A stretch of DNA of 64,000 nucleotides from Arthrobacter echini (lineage in GTDB: Bacteria > Actinomycetota > Actinomycetes > Actinomycetales > Micrococcaceae): assembly GCF_008107445.1 (NCBI RefSeq), contig NZ_VSLD01000001.1, forward strand, positions 620,001-684,000, given 5' to 3'. A program made the position numbers and the translations under genes. Positions 32,380 to 40,483 of the stretch are shown piece by piece. The notes beneath the pieces were generated by a model that worked only from the letters and a program-made list of their open reading frames with translations, did no database searches and had not been told where the DNA came from. Each line of letters opens with the position of its first letter. The stretch's first letter is position 1.

Positions 32380-32403
32380 ATACATTGCTGTTGTGGAATG
32401 TAT
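32380..32403. promoter_or_regulatory. inverted repeat before the E1alpha gene
   Basis: ATACATT-N10-AATGTAT, perfect 7-bp arms, 21 bp upstream of the E1alpha start. The two arms are spaced one helical turn and a half apart, centre to centre. This suggests that bkdA-bkdB-bkdC has its own regulated promoter besides any read-through from the aminotransferase. Confidence 0.55.
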
Positions 32404-32501
32404 GCCGTTGGTCATGCACCGAAGACCATATGTTCCGGCGACGTCCCGATCAACACTAGTCAGCGGGCCCTCGCAGTGCCATTCAGGATGTCGTGACCGC
32501 T

Positions 32502-33659
32502 TCACGGACGATGCGGATAGCCTGCACAGAGCTCGAGGAACCGCGTATTCGCCGCCTCCTCGCCGATGGACACACGGACACCCTCGGAGCCGAAGGCCCG
32601 AACGGAGAGCGCTTGCTCTCCGGCCTGCGCGGCGAAGTCCTGGGTGTGCTCACCGAGCGCGAGCCAGACGAAATTGCCCTCCGCCTCCGGGACTGTCCAT
32701 CCGAGTTCGTGGAGTCCGGCGACAACGCGAGTACGCTCGTCGACGATCGACTGGACCCGGGCTTCCACCTCGCCGATGTGCCGTAACGACGTGACGGCGG
32801 CATGCTCGGCGATCTGGGAGACGGCGAACGGTACGGCGCTGACCCGCAGATGTTCCGTCAGCGACTGCTGGGCCACCGAGTAACCCACGCGGAGTCCCGC
32901 CAGGCCGTGTGCCTTCGAGAAGGTCCGCAGGACGATCACATTCGGATGGCTCCGGTAGAGCCCCAATCCGTTCACGGCGTCCGGGCGCCGGACGAATTCC
33001 TGGTACGCCTCGTCGATCACCACCACCACGTCGTCCGGGACCTGGCCGAGGAAGCCCACGACGTCGTCGTGCGTGAGGATGGGTCCCGTGGGGTTGTTCG
33101 GCGTACACAGCATCACCACGCGGGTCCGCTCGGTGACCGCAGCCGCCATTGCCTCGAGATCGTGCGTGCCGTCCGCGCGGACCGGCACCTGCACGCCGAC
33201 CGCTCCGGCGAGACCCACGCTGATGGGATACGCCTCGAAGGAACGCCACGCGTAGACGACCTCGTCCGGCGCCCCGAAGTCGTTCTGACCGGCGAAGGTG
33301 GCGAGGATCTGGTTCAGGGCTCCGAGGCTGCCAGCTCCGGTGACGATATCCGTGGCGGGGACCCCGAGGTGGGCGGCGAGCTCCGCACGCAACGCCGTCG
33401 TCATGGGGTCCGGGTACCGGTTGATCGAGGTCTCTGCTGCGATCGCCTCGAGCACGGCAGGCAGTGGTGGCAACGGATTCTCGTTCGAGGACAGCTTGAA
33501 GCTCTCCAGGCCCTCGACCGTCAGGGGGGGCTTGCCGGCTGCATAGCGCGGGAGCTTGCCGAGCGCGTCGCGGGGGCGGATACCGGCGGCCTCGGAGAAG
33601 GCTTCGAGTGTCTTTCCGGAGGGTGCTGCGGAGGAGTCGTCGATCGATGTCATGGCCAT
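32502..33659 (-). CDS. HisC-family aminotransferase, probably aromatic
   Basis: 385 residues, fold type I aminotransferase of the histidinol-phosphate aminotransferase family. Visible: KLSSNENPLPPLP, CTPNNPTGPIL, IDEAYQEFV and RTFSKAHGLAGLRVGY with the PLP lysine. No his genes are around, and it stands just upstream of the 2-oxoacid dehydrogenase genes. It is therefore more likely a Pat-type aromatic or branched-chain aminotransferase than a histidine-biosynthesis enzyme. The start overlaps the alpha/beta hydrolase end by 10 nt. Confidence 0.88.
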   Translation of the reverse strand: MAMTSIDDSSAAPSGKTLEAFSEAAGIRPRDALGKLPRYAAGKPPLTVEGLESFKLSSNENPLPPLPAVLEAIAAETSINRYPDPMTTALRAELAAHLGVPATDIVTGAGSLGALNQILATFAGQNDFGAPDEVVYAWRSFEAYPISVGLAGAVGVQVPVRADGTHDLEAMAAAVTERTRVVMLCTPNNPTGPILTHDDVVGFLGQVPDDVVVVIDEAYQEFVRRPDAVNGLGLYRSHPNVIVLRTFSKAHGLAGLRVGYSVAQQSLTEHLRVSAVPFAVSQIAEHAAVTSLRHIGEVEARVQSIVDERTRVVAGLHELGWTVPEAEGNFVWLALGEHTQDFAAQAGEQALSVRAFGSEGVRVSIGEEAANTRFLELCAGYPHRP

Positions 33660-34939
33660 AGCCTAGACCCGCGTTCCGCCTCCCCTCGTGGGCCACGGCG
33701 CTCCGGTGCGGCGCCGCCCTCCCTGCGCCGCAGCGCGGTGAAGGAGTAGCGCCGGGCCGTGCCGGACGCACCGGCGGCGGCCAGGAGTGCGACCGCCGGT
33801 GCGAGGGACAGCGCATCGCTCGCGTCGACGAGCCGCGCGCCCTGCAGGTAGTTCTCCACCTTGTGGGCCGGCCCGAGTCCCCATGGCTCCGTGGACCCGT
33901 CGGGTCTCCGCCCGAGTTCGGGGACGGGGTTCCCGAGACGCACTGTGGTCCGGTGGCGATCGTCCTCGTTCAGCACGGTGTCCAGACCGGGAACGGCGTC
34001 GTCGCGGTGTTCCAGGTGCAGGTACTCACCGGATCCTGTCTCGTGCCAGCCGGTGGGGGAGCCGATCGTGACGACGAGTTGCACGTCGAACCGATCGCCC
34101 AGCGCGTCCGATCCGGCGAGGTTGACGGCGTGCAGGCCGCCCTGGCTGTACCCGGCGAGCAGCACCGGGTCCCCGGCCTCCGCCCCCGCCCGCTCCAGGG
34201 CCGTACCGACGGCCTCCTCGAGGAAGCGGCTGTCCTCCGCCAGCGCCTCGGCGATACCACCGACGTCGAACGGATTGGCTCCCTCCCGCCCGTCGACGCG
34301 TCCCGACTGCGTTCCCGGCAGGACGACGACGAAGTTCGGGTGGCCGTCCGGTCCTGTCCGCAGCACCTCGAACGTACCCGGGTCGTCGTTCTCGACGGCC
34401 GCCACCCGGTCGAGCACGCCCTCGACGGTCCCCGTGAACGGCACCTCGGGCGCCGTTGCCCTGCGGCGCAGGTCGATCGGACCGGCGCTGAGCGCCCCGC
34501 GGTCGAGGGCCTCGCGCGCAGCTTCCCGTGCCATGAGAGCACTCCCGGCACGGACCCCCTCCGTCGCGGCGCGCACCACCCCGTCGGCCAGGCGGTACGC
34601 CTGCACACTCGTGCCCAGCCGCACACCGGTCGACTCGAGTGCACGATTGTTCTCCTGCGCCGATGTCGCCGCCGCGTGGACCTGTCCGAGCGCTGACTGG
34701 TACTGCCTGCCCGCGACGGCTGCGGCCGGACCGACACGCATGACCAGCCACGGCAGGGCACCGAGATCGCGGTCGAGGAAGGCGAGATCCAGAGCCACCG
34801 CTCCGACCTGCGACGCGAGGAGCCTCAGGAGCCGGGCGGCCTCTTCGAGTTCCTCCCACTGGAAGCGGATTCCGCCCACACCCCCCTGGATGACGAAACC
34901 CTCCTCGTGGTCGATCAGCGGCCGCAGTCCGTCGCTCAC
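33650..34939 (-). CDS. alpha/beta-hydrolase-fold protein with WXG-like partner
   Basis: 429 residues from GTG 34939. The N-terminal half (about 20-160) is mostly helical, as in proteins that follow WXG100-like genes. The C-terminal half has a lipase/cutinase-like core: VVLPGTQSG, then GYSQGGLHAVNLA with the nucleophilic Ser in G-x-S-x-G, and a late HKVENY that may supply the catalytic His. The GTG overlaps the preceding small gene by 4 nt (GTGA). No signal peptide is evident; export by an ESX-like system is a possibility but no such genes are in view. The substrate is unknown. Confidence 0.8.
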   Translation of the reverse strand: MSDGLRPLIDHEEGFVIQGGVGGIRFQWEELEEAARLLRLLASQVGAVALDLAFLDRDLGALPWLVMRVGPAAAVAGRQYQSALGQVHAAATSAQENNRALESTGVRLGTSVQAYRLADGVVRAATEGVRAGSALMAREAAREALDRGALSAGPIDLRRRATAPEVPFTGTVEGVLDRVAAVENDDPGTFEVLRTGPDGHPNFVVVLPGTQSGRVDGREGANPFDVGGIAEALAEDSRFLEEAVGTALERAGAEAGDPVLLAGYSQGGLHAVNLAGSDALGDRFDVQLVVTIGSPTGWHETGSGEYLHLEHRDDAVPGLDTVLNEDDRHRTTVRLGNPVPELGRRPDGSTEPWGLGPAHKVENYLQGARLVDASDALSLAPAVALLAAAGASGTARRYSFTALRRREGGAAPERRGPRGEAERGSRLWP

Positions 34940-35244
34940 AGCCCCACCTGTCGCTGCAGCAGTTCCGCCTCCCCGAGGAGGCGGCCGTAGCTGCCCAGCT
35001 CCTCCGCCGCAGCGCCGAGCAGCTCCACGGTTCGTGCCAGTTCCGCGCAGCGTGCCCAGAGATAGGTCCGGAACGACCGCCCGGCGGGGGACTCCCAGGA
35101 CAGCAGGGTGACGGACAGTGCCTGCCGCCGCAGATCGTCGAGGATGTCCCTGTGCCGGCGTAGCTCTGCCTCGAAGGCCGACACCTGCACCGCCACGCCA
35201 CCACCGGGGTCGTCCGGGAAACGCCACACCGCCTGACCGTCCAT
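34936..35244 (-). CDS. WXG100-like small helical protein
   Basis: 102 residues, predicted helical hairpin with WES near the turn (LLSWESPAGRSF at about 47-58), as in WXG100-type secreted or scaffold proteins. The first residues (MDGQAVWRFPDDPGG) are not helical. It overlaps the alpha/beta hydrolase gene by 4 nt, so the pair is co-translated. Assignment rests on length, the WXG-like position and the neighbour; it is moderate. Confidence 0.65.
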   Translation of the reverse strand: MDGQAVWRFPDDPGGGVAVQVSAFEAELRRHRDILDDLRRQALSVTLLSWESPAGRSFRTYLWARCAELARTVELLGAAAEELGSYGRLLGEAELLQRQVGL

Positions 35245-35367
35245 GCTGCGCTCTCCTCCTCCGGCTGTGTCGCAACGCTATGGGCGGGGCCGCGTGGGCC
35301 GGACGGCGCACCCGGATATGTGGACAGAGTCGCGGGCGCAGGGGTCCCTCCGTGGAATGATGGAGCA

Positions 35368-36798
35368 ATGGCTGACTGCACACCGTCCCGTGTCGAATTC
35401 GCTGCACTGGCCCGGGGGGAGGGAACATCCCTGACGCTGGGCCCACTGGACGGCCGGTATCGCGAAGCCGTCGCCCCCCTCATCGATTTCCTTTCGGAGG
35501 CAGCGCTCAATCGCGACCGCGTCCACGTGGAGATCGAATGGCTGATCCATCTGACCCGCCAGGCGGTACTGCCCGGGACCGGACCGCTGGAGGCCCGGCA
35601 GGAGTCCGAGCTGCGCAGGATCGTGGAGATCTTCGGACCGGACGCGGTCTCGGAGCTCGCCGAGATCGAGGCGGTCACGGTCCATGATGTGAAGGCCGTC
35701 GAGTACTTCATCGGGCGCCGCCTCGACGGTATCGGCATCGGGCAGCTCAAACCGCTGGTGCACTTCGGGTGCACTTCCGAGGACATCAACAATCTTTCCT
35801 ACGCATTGGGGATCAAGGCAGCGGTGCAGCACACTTGGCTCCCTGCCGCCCGAGCGCTCGTCGCCGCGATCACCGACCGGGCCCGGGACTCGAGGAACAC
35901 GCCGATGCTGTCCCGCACGCACGGGCAGCCGGCCACCCCCACCACGCTCGGCAAGGAGTTCGCCGTCGTCGCCCATCGACTGACGCGTCAACTGGACCGC
36001 ATCGCCGCCACGGAGTTCCTCGGCAAGATCAACGGAGCAACCGGAACGTACGCAGCACACTACGCCGCCGTTCCCGATGCGGACTGGCAGGCGGTGTCGC
36101 GCTCGTTCGTGGAGGGCCTCGGCCTCACCTGGAACCCCCTGACCACGCAGATCGAGTCGCATGACTGGCAGGCGGAGCTGTACTCGGATCTGGCACGGTT
36201 CAATCGGATCCTGCACAATTTCTGCACCGACGTGTGGAGCTACATCTCCATCGGGTACTTCGCGCAGATCCCCGTTCCGGGTGCCACCGGATCCTCGACC
36301 ATGCCCCACAAGGTCAATCCCATCCGCTTCGAGAATGCCGAAGCCAATCTGGAGATCTCCTCGGGTCTGCTGGACACGCTAGCCTCCACCCTGGTGACCT
36401 CACGATGGCAACGCGATCTGACGGACTCCTCGAGCCAGCGCAACATCGGCGTGGCAATGGGCCACTCCCTCCTGGCCATCTCCAACGTGGCCAAGGGGCT
36501 CGCCCGCCTCGACGTCGCCGACGACGTCCTGGCAGCGGACCTCGATGCCAACTGGGAGGTACTCGGCGAAGCGGTACAGATGGTCATGCGGGCGGAGTCG
36601 ATCGCCGGAGTGCCGGGGCTGGACGACCCCTACGAGCGCCTGAAGGAGCTGACGCGCGGTCAGCGGGTGGATGCCGGGCGCATGAAGGAATTCGTCGGCG
36701 GCCTCGAGCTCAGCCCGGCGGCTGAAGAGCGGCTCCTGAGACTCACGCCCGCCGATTACACGGGAATCGCGGCCGACCTCGTGGACCACCTGGGGTGA
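35368..36798 (+). CDS. purB: adenylosuccinate lyase
   Basis: 476 residues of the fumarase/aspartase superfamily. It cleaves SAICAR and adenylosuccinate in purine synthesis. The signature SSTMPHKVNPIRFENAE holds the catalytic flexible loop, and SRTHGQPATPTTLG holds the catalytic His. ATG 35368 follows TGGAG; 16 in-frame codons upstream are not needed. It overlaps the next gene by 4 nt (GTGA). Confidence 0.96.
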   Translation: MADCTPSRVEFAALARGEGTSLTLGPLDGRYREAVAPLIDFLSEAALNRDRVHVEIEWLIHLTRQAVLPGTGPLEARQESELRRIVEIFGPDAVSELAEIEAVTVHDVKAVEYFIGRRLDGIGIGQLKPLVHFGCTSEDINNLSYALGIKAAVQHTWLPAARALVAAITDRARDSRNTPMLSRTHGQPATPTTLGKEFAVVAHRLTRQLDRIAATEFLGKINGATGTYAAHYAAVPDADWQAVSRSFVEGLGLTWNPLTTQIESHDWQAELYSDLARFNRILHNFCTDVWSYISIGYFAQIPVPGATGSSTMPHKVNPIRFENAEANLEISSGLLDTLASTLVTSRWQRDLTDSSSQRNIGVAMGHSLLAISNVAKGLARLDVADDVLAADLDANWEVLGEAVQMVMRAESIAGVPGLDDPYERLKELTRGQRVDAGRMKEFVGGLELSPAAEERLLRLTPADYTGIAADLVDHLG

Positions 36799-37775
36799 GC
36801 GGTCACCAGGACACAGTCATGAGCCGACCCACCACCGTGGCCGGAGCGCCAGAGGAGCCCCTGATAGGGGCCAGTCGGACGTTCCTCCACGTCATGAGCT
36901 TCAACATCAGGTACGACCGTCCTTCCTCCGGTCCCGGTGACACCGACTACTGGCCCGACAGGATTGCTCCGCTCCAGGATCTACTGCGGCGCGAACTGCC
37001 CTCTGTCCTCGGCGTCCAGGAGGCGCTGCATCATCAGCTGGTGGTGATCGAGTCGGCCCTCCCCGCGACACACCGGATGATCGGGATGGGTCGGGACGGC
37101 GGCAGCCGCGGAGAATACTCGGCCATCTTCTATGACTCCGGGCGTCTGCAGCTCATCGAGTGGGACCAGTTCTGGCTCTCCGACACCCCGAAGCTGATCG
37201 GCTCCTCGACCTGGGGCAACGGGGTGCCGCGGATCGTCACGTGGGGTCGTTTCCACGACACCAGCACAGATCAGGAGCTCCTGATCGTGAACACGCACTT
37301 CGACCACGAATCCGAGAACGCACGGAGACGGAGTGCTTCGGCGGTCCTCGACCTGGTGCGCTTCTTCCAGCCGGGTCTGACCAGTATCGTCATGGGCGAC
37401 TTCAACTCCGACGCCGACTCCTCCACTGTCTTCCAGAGCTTCATCACCTCGGGCGTCCTCGCCGACACCTGGGCCACCGCGCGGGACCAGCTGACGCCGG
37501 ACTACGGCACGTATCCGCGCTACGACGAACCGATCCTCCACGGACCCCGGATCGACTGGATCCTGACGACACCCGAGGTGGTGGTCCGGCAGGCCGGTGT
37601 GAATTCGTCGACGTTCGAGGGCCGGCACGCCAGCGACCATGCTCCCATACAGGTCCTGCTGGACATCGACCATTCGCGGCCTGATGAGGACCAGCCCGGA
37701 GACGACCGGCCGGGTGACGACCGGCCCAGAGGCGACCAGCCCAGTGACGACCGATCCGGCGACGAGCCTCGATAG
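36795..37775 (+). CDS. endonuclease/exonuclease/phosphatase family protein
   Basis: 326 residues. EEP fold residues: SFNIRYD (Asn), GVQEAL (metal Glu), NTHFDHES (His), MGDFNSDADS (Asp/Asn) and ASDHAPI (Asp-His pair). The enzyme should hydrolyse phosphodiesters or phosphate esters; its actual substrate is unknown. The C-terminus (about 297-326) is a low-complexity Asp/Pro/Arg/Gly repeat. The GTG start overlaps purB by 4 nt; ATG 36819 is an alternative. Confidence 0.86.
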   Translation: MSGHQDTVMSRPTTVAGAPEEPLIGASRTFLHVMSFNIRYDRPSSGPGDTDYWPDRIAPLQDLLRRELPSVLGVQEALHHQLVVIESALPATHRMIGMGRDGGSRGEYSAIFYDSGRLQLIEWDQFWLSDTPKLIGSSTWGNGVPRIVTWGRFHDTSTDQELLIVNTHFDHESENARRRSASAVLDLVRFFQPGLTSIVMGDFNSDADSSTVFQSFITSGVLADTWATARDQLTPDYGTYPRYDEPILHGPRIDWILTTPEVVVRQAGVNSSTFEGRHASDHAPIQVLLDIDHSRPDEDQPGDDRPGDDRPRGDQPSDDRSGDEPR

Positions 37776-37820
37776 CGGCAGGACAGAGGCGACGCCAAAG
37801 CGGAGACGAAGGGGCGGCCA

Positions 37821-38546
37821 TTGACGCCTGCTCCCGGACACGAGCTGGATGGGCGCCGCCCGACGGCGGGAGCCCTCGCGCCCCGGAGTCGTACCGCGAC
37901 GAATGAGCTCCTTGCCCTGGCCCGGGACGGTGGGTGGACCATGGGTGCGTGGTTCCGGCTCCTGTGCGCCGCCTCAAGGCGGTCTGTCGAGCAGGCCCTC
38001 ATCCGGCCCCGGCCGTTTCTCGAGGTGACGGCCCTGCACCTCCTTCTCGCCGGCATGGCCGGTCGGCGCGGCCGGACGTGGATCTCCGTGAGTTGGACGC
38101 TCGCCGTGACACATCTCGGACTGCTGGAGGATCGACGATCGCTGGGCCCGGCGAACGCCCTCACCCTGTCGAGGGCGAATCTACCGGCCGTCGGGCACCT
38201 GTTGGGAGGATGGGTCCCTGCCCTGGCGCTGGCCAGTGACTTCATCGACGGCAAGCTGGCTCGCGCAACCGGAACGGAGAGCTCCTTCGGCCAGTACGCC
38301 GACTTCCTCGCGGACACAGCCATGTGGACCTGGTTCGGCCTGCGGCACGAGACCAGCAGGACCGTCCAGCTCGCTGCGCTCGCCGCGTGGGTGGCACCGG
38401 CCGCCGTGGTCCTCTCGCGCAGTCTCCTCCTGGGCCGCATGGTCGACGTACCGCGGCGCTGGTGGTTCCGTCCGGCTGCCACGGTCCAGCTGATCCTTGC
38501 CGCCCGGGCGGCGATCCGCCGGTATCACGATAATGCGCCCCTGTGA
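37821..38546 (+). CDS. CDP-alcohol phosphatidyltransferase family protein
   Basis: 241 residues starting at TTG 37821 behind GAAGGGG. The CDP-OH-P signature is present as DGKLARATGTESSFGQYADFLAD (starting near residue 140; key residues D, G, A, R, G, D and D). Hydrophobic helices flank it. The family joins a CDP-activated lipid to an alcohol in phospholipid synthesis. The first 45 residues are hydrophilic and unusual. The acceptor alcohol is not evident. Confidence 0.83.
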   Translation: MTPAPGHELDGRRPTAGALAPRSRTATNELLALARDGGWTMGAWFRLLCAASRRSVEQALIRPRPFLEVTALHLLLAGMAGRRGRTWISVSWTLAVTHLGLLEDRRSLGPANALTLSRANLPAVGHLLGGWVPALALASDFIDGKLARATGTESSFGQYADFLADTAMWTWFGLRHETSRTVQLAALAAWVAPAAVVLSRSLLLGRMVDVPRRWWFRPAATVQLILAARAAIRRYHDNAPL

Positions 38547-38601
38547 TCAGGATGTTCGACGGCGGGAGTTGGACCACCCCGTACGGGGCGAGCGGGCACC
38601 G

Positions 38602-39138
38602 CTATGCCTGCTCGTCTGCACCACCCAGCAGGACCAGCTGCTTCTCCAGTGCATTCCAGCGCCGCACCGGACCAGTACCGAGCCGCTCCGGAGTGCGCTC
38701 GCGCAGCACGCCGAGCGCATCGGCCAGCTGCTCGGCCGTCAACGAGTGGGAGAGCGTGAGGTGCGGAGTCCAGACACCCGCCCGGGTGGTCGGGACGGCG
38801 TCGGAGAGGCCGTTCAGGGCACACCAGATCCGGTGGTGCAGATTTGTCAGATTCTGGTCCACGACCACCTGCCGGGCGAGGACGAACTTCCGGCGCGTGG
38901 GGAAGACGATGAAGCCCGCGGTGACGAGTCCGGGCGGCGCAGCGGTTGCGGCGGCAGCGAGATCGGCGTCATACCGGTCGTCGATCCGCGAGGCGGCGGC
39001 GAGGGTGACGTGCGGTGCATTGCTCGCGGACCCGTGCCGAGACAGATTCGGCAGGCCCTCGTGCTCCAGTGCGGCCCAGTCCTCGCGGATGAACAGGTCC
39101 GCCGACGTGTCCAGCAGGAGTTCGACACTATCGGCCAC
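38602..39138 (-). CDS. 2'-5' RNA ligase family protein
   Basis: 178 residues with the two H-x-T motifs of the 2H phosphoesterase superfamily: PHVTLAA (about 43-49) and PHLTLSH (about 125-131). LigT-like proteins act on 2',5'-phosphodiester or cyclic phosphate ends of RNA or nucleotides. It is the last gene of a leftward set with the FHA-like gene 39 nt upstream. Confidence 0.87.
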   Translation of the reverse strand: MADSVELLLDTSADLFIREDWAALEHEGLPNLSRHGSASNAPHVTLAAASRIDDRYDADLAAAATAAPPGLVTAGFIVFPTRRKFVLARQVVVDQNLTNLHHRIWCALNGLSDAVPTTRAGVWTPHLTLSHSLTAEQLADALGVLRERTPERLGTGPVRRWNALEKQLVLLGGADEQA

Positions 39139-39177
39139 GGGATGCGCCTCCTCCCCCGGCCGGCGTCCCGGGCTGCG

Positions 39178-40095
39178 TCAGCGAGGCGGCCTCCGGAAGT
39201 CCCCTATCCCGGTGGAACCGTCCTGCTCGGTGGTACCGGTACGAGGATTGCGTTGCGGTCGCTGGTAGGACAGCTCCCCGCCGCTGCGACCGCCGAAGGG
39301 CCGGCCGTGATCCGCGTACTCCTCACGGAAGAAGGCGAGCGCCCAGTCACCGAGCTGGATGCGCGCACCGGTCCGGAGGATGGACTTCTCCTTGCTGTTG
39401 ACGCTGCCCGTGATCGCCCCGTGCGGGACGAGCACGTACTCGTCCTCGACGGTATGTAGGACCTCCGCGTGCACTGTGTCGAGGCCGGCGAGGCGAAGCA
39501 TCGCGTCCTCGCCGCTGCCGATCGTGATGCGATCGCCCACGAGTTCGAACTCCCGGGGGACCTGGCCGTTCCATGTCTCGGAGTTCTGCACGAAGATCAG
39601 TCGGGGGCGGCCGCTTCCGTGCACATAGTGCGTGGTCGTGATGTTCCGCTTGATCCGGCGGTTCACCGTCGGCACCAGGGGGAAGGGTGTGGACGGCGGA
39701 AGGAGCCGCGGTGTGTCGTCCTTCTCGAGGGCACGCTTACCGATACCGAGCAGCGGAGCGAGCGTTCCCGGAGAGCCGAGCCGTATGTGCGGGGAACGCG
39801 TGATCAGCCGCTGGGCGAGGGAGGACTGCACGGCACCGACACTGACCAGCAGTCCCTTTGGCCCCGAGATGGACACCTCGAGTCCCTGCTCCGCCAGCCC
39901 CTTGGCCATGGCGCGCACCTGTCCGAGTCCGGGCACGTTGTTCCCGCGGAATGCTCCCGGATCGTCGACGAAGATCTCCACGGTGGTACCTGCGGCCCTG
40001 ACGGTCCCGGAGAGCCGCGCCTCCGGCTTGCCGTCGAGGGCAGGTTCCCCCAGGGAGAAGTCGATATCGATGTCCAGCCGGAGTGGGGAGGCCAT
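39178..40095 (-). CDS. FHA-domain-like protein
   Basis: 305 residues. The N-terminal part (about 1-100) contains beta-strand-rich sequence with FVDDPGAFRGNNVPGLGQ. Residues about 185-262 look like a forkhead-associated fold (ITIGSGEDAMLRLAGLDTVHAEVL, then ILRTGARIQLGDWALAFF). The usual G-R...S-R-x-H is replaced by G-S...D-T-V-H, so phosphothreonine binding is doubtful. The C-terminal 40 residues are polar and disordered-looking. It sits 15 nt after the 84-residue gene. Function unknown. Confidence 0.72.
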   Translation of the reverse strand: MASPLRLDIDIDFSLGEPALDGKPEARLSGTVRAAGTTVEIFVDDPGAFRGNNVPGLGQVRAMAKGLAEQGLEVSISGPKGLLVSVGAVQSSLAQRLITRSPHIRLGSPGTLAPLLGIGKRALEKDDTPRLLPPSTPFPLVPTVNRRIKRNITTTHYVHGSGRPRLIFVQNSETWNGQVPREFELVGDRITIGSGEDAMLRLAGLDTVHAEVLHTVEDEYVLVPHGAITGSVNSKEKSILRTGARIQLGDWALAFFREEYADHGRPFGGRSGGELSYQRPQRNPRTGTTEQDGSTGIGDFRRPPR

Positions 40096-40110
40096 GTCGC
40101 TCGCGACGAA

Positions 40111-40365
40111 TCAGCTGGTGTGGTGGTCGGAACCACTGGCGGCATTGTCACTGGTGGTGATGCGCAGTGTGCCGTTGAACTTCCACGTGGCACGGGGTGC
40201 ATCCGGCCCGATGTCGCGGGGAACCTCGATGGTCATGTCCTCGAGGGTGTAGTTGATCGCAGCGCCGCGCCCGGTCAGGTATGACCACATCTCCTCCGCG
40301 AGATCGGTCCAGTCGCGGATTGTGTGGGATTCGCCGGTACCAACGCTTGAGGTGTTCTCGGTCAT
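40111..40365 (-). CDS. hypothetical protein upstream of FHA-like gene
   Basis: 84 residues, acidic N-terminus and a middle part (YLTGRGAAINYTLEDMTIEVP) followed by WKFNGTLRITTSD. No family recognised; its ending resembles a beta-sandwich strand pattern. Close spacing to the FHA-like gene suggests a joint role. Confidence 0.65.
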   Translation of the reverse strand: MTENTSSVGTGESHTIRDWTDLAEEMWSYLTGRGAAINYTLEDMTIEVPRDIGPDAPRATWKFNGTLRITTSDNAASGSDHHTS

Positions 40366-40483
40366 GTCGATTCCTTCGTCGGTGATCTAACGATGACAGA
40401 CGTCCTCGTGCTTCGTCTGACGTGGTGAAGCCCACACTAGCGGAGGGTACTGGTCCGTGGAACCCGTGTTCTGCCGTCGGGTC

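Noticed and set aside
32502-33659. Histidine-biosynthesis hisC
   Set aside because: The family match is real, but no other his gene is near and the neighbours are 2-oxoacid dehydrogenase genes, so an aromatic or branched-chain role is preferred.
33650-35446. Extension of the alpha/beta hydrolase frame to 598 residues
   Set aside because: The extra part overlaps the WXG-like gene in another frame and has arginine/proline-rich shadow composition; the GTG at 34939 with a 4-nt overlap is the better start.
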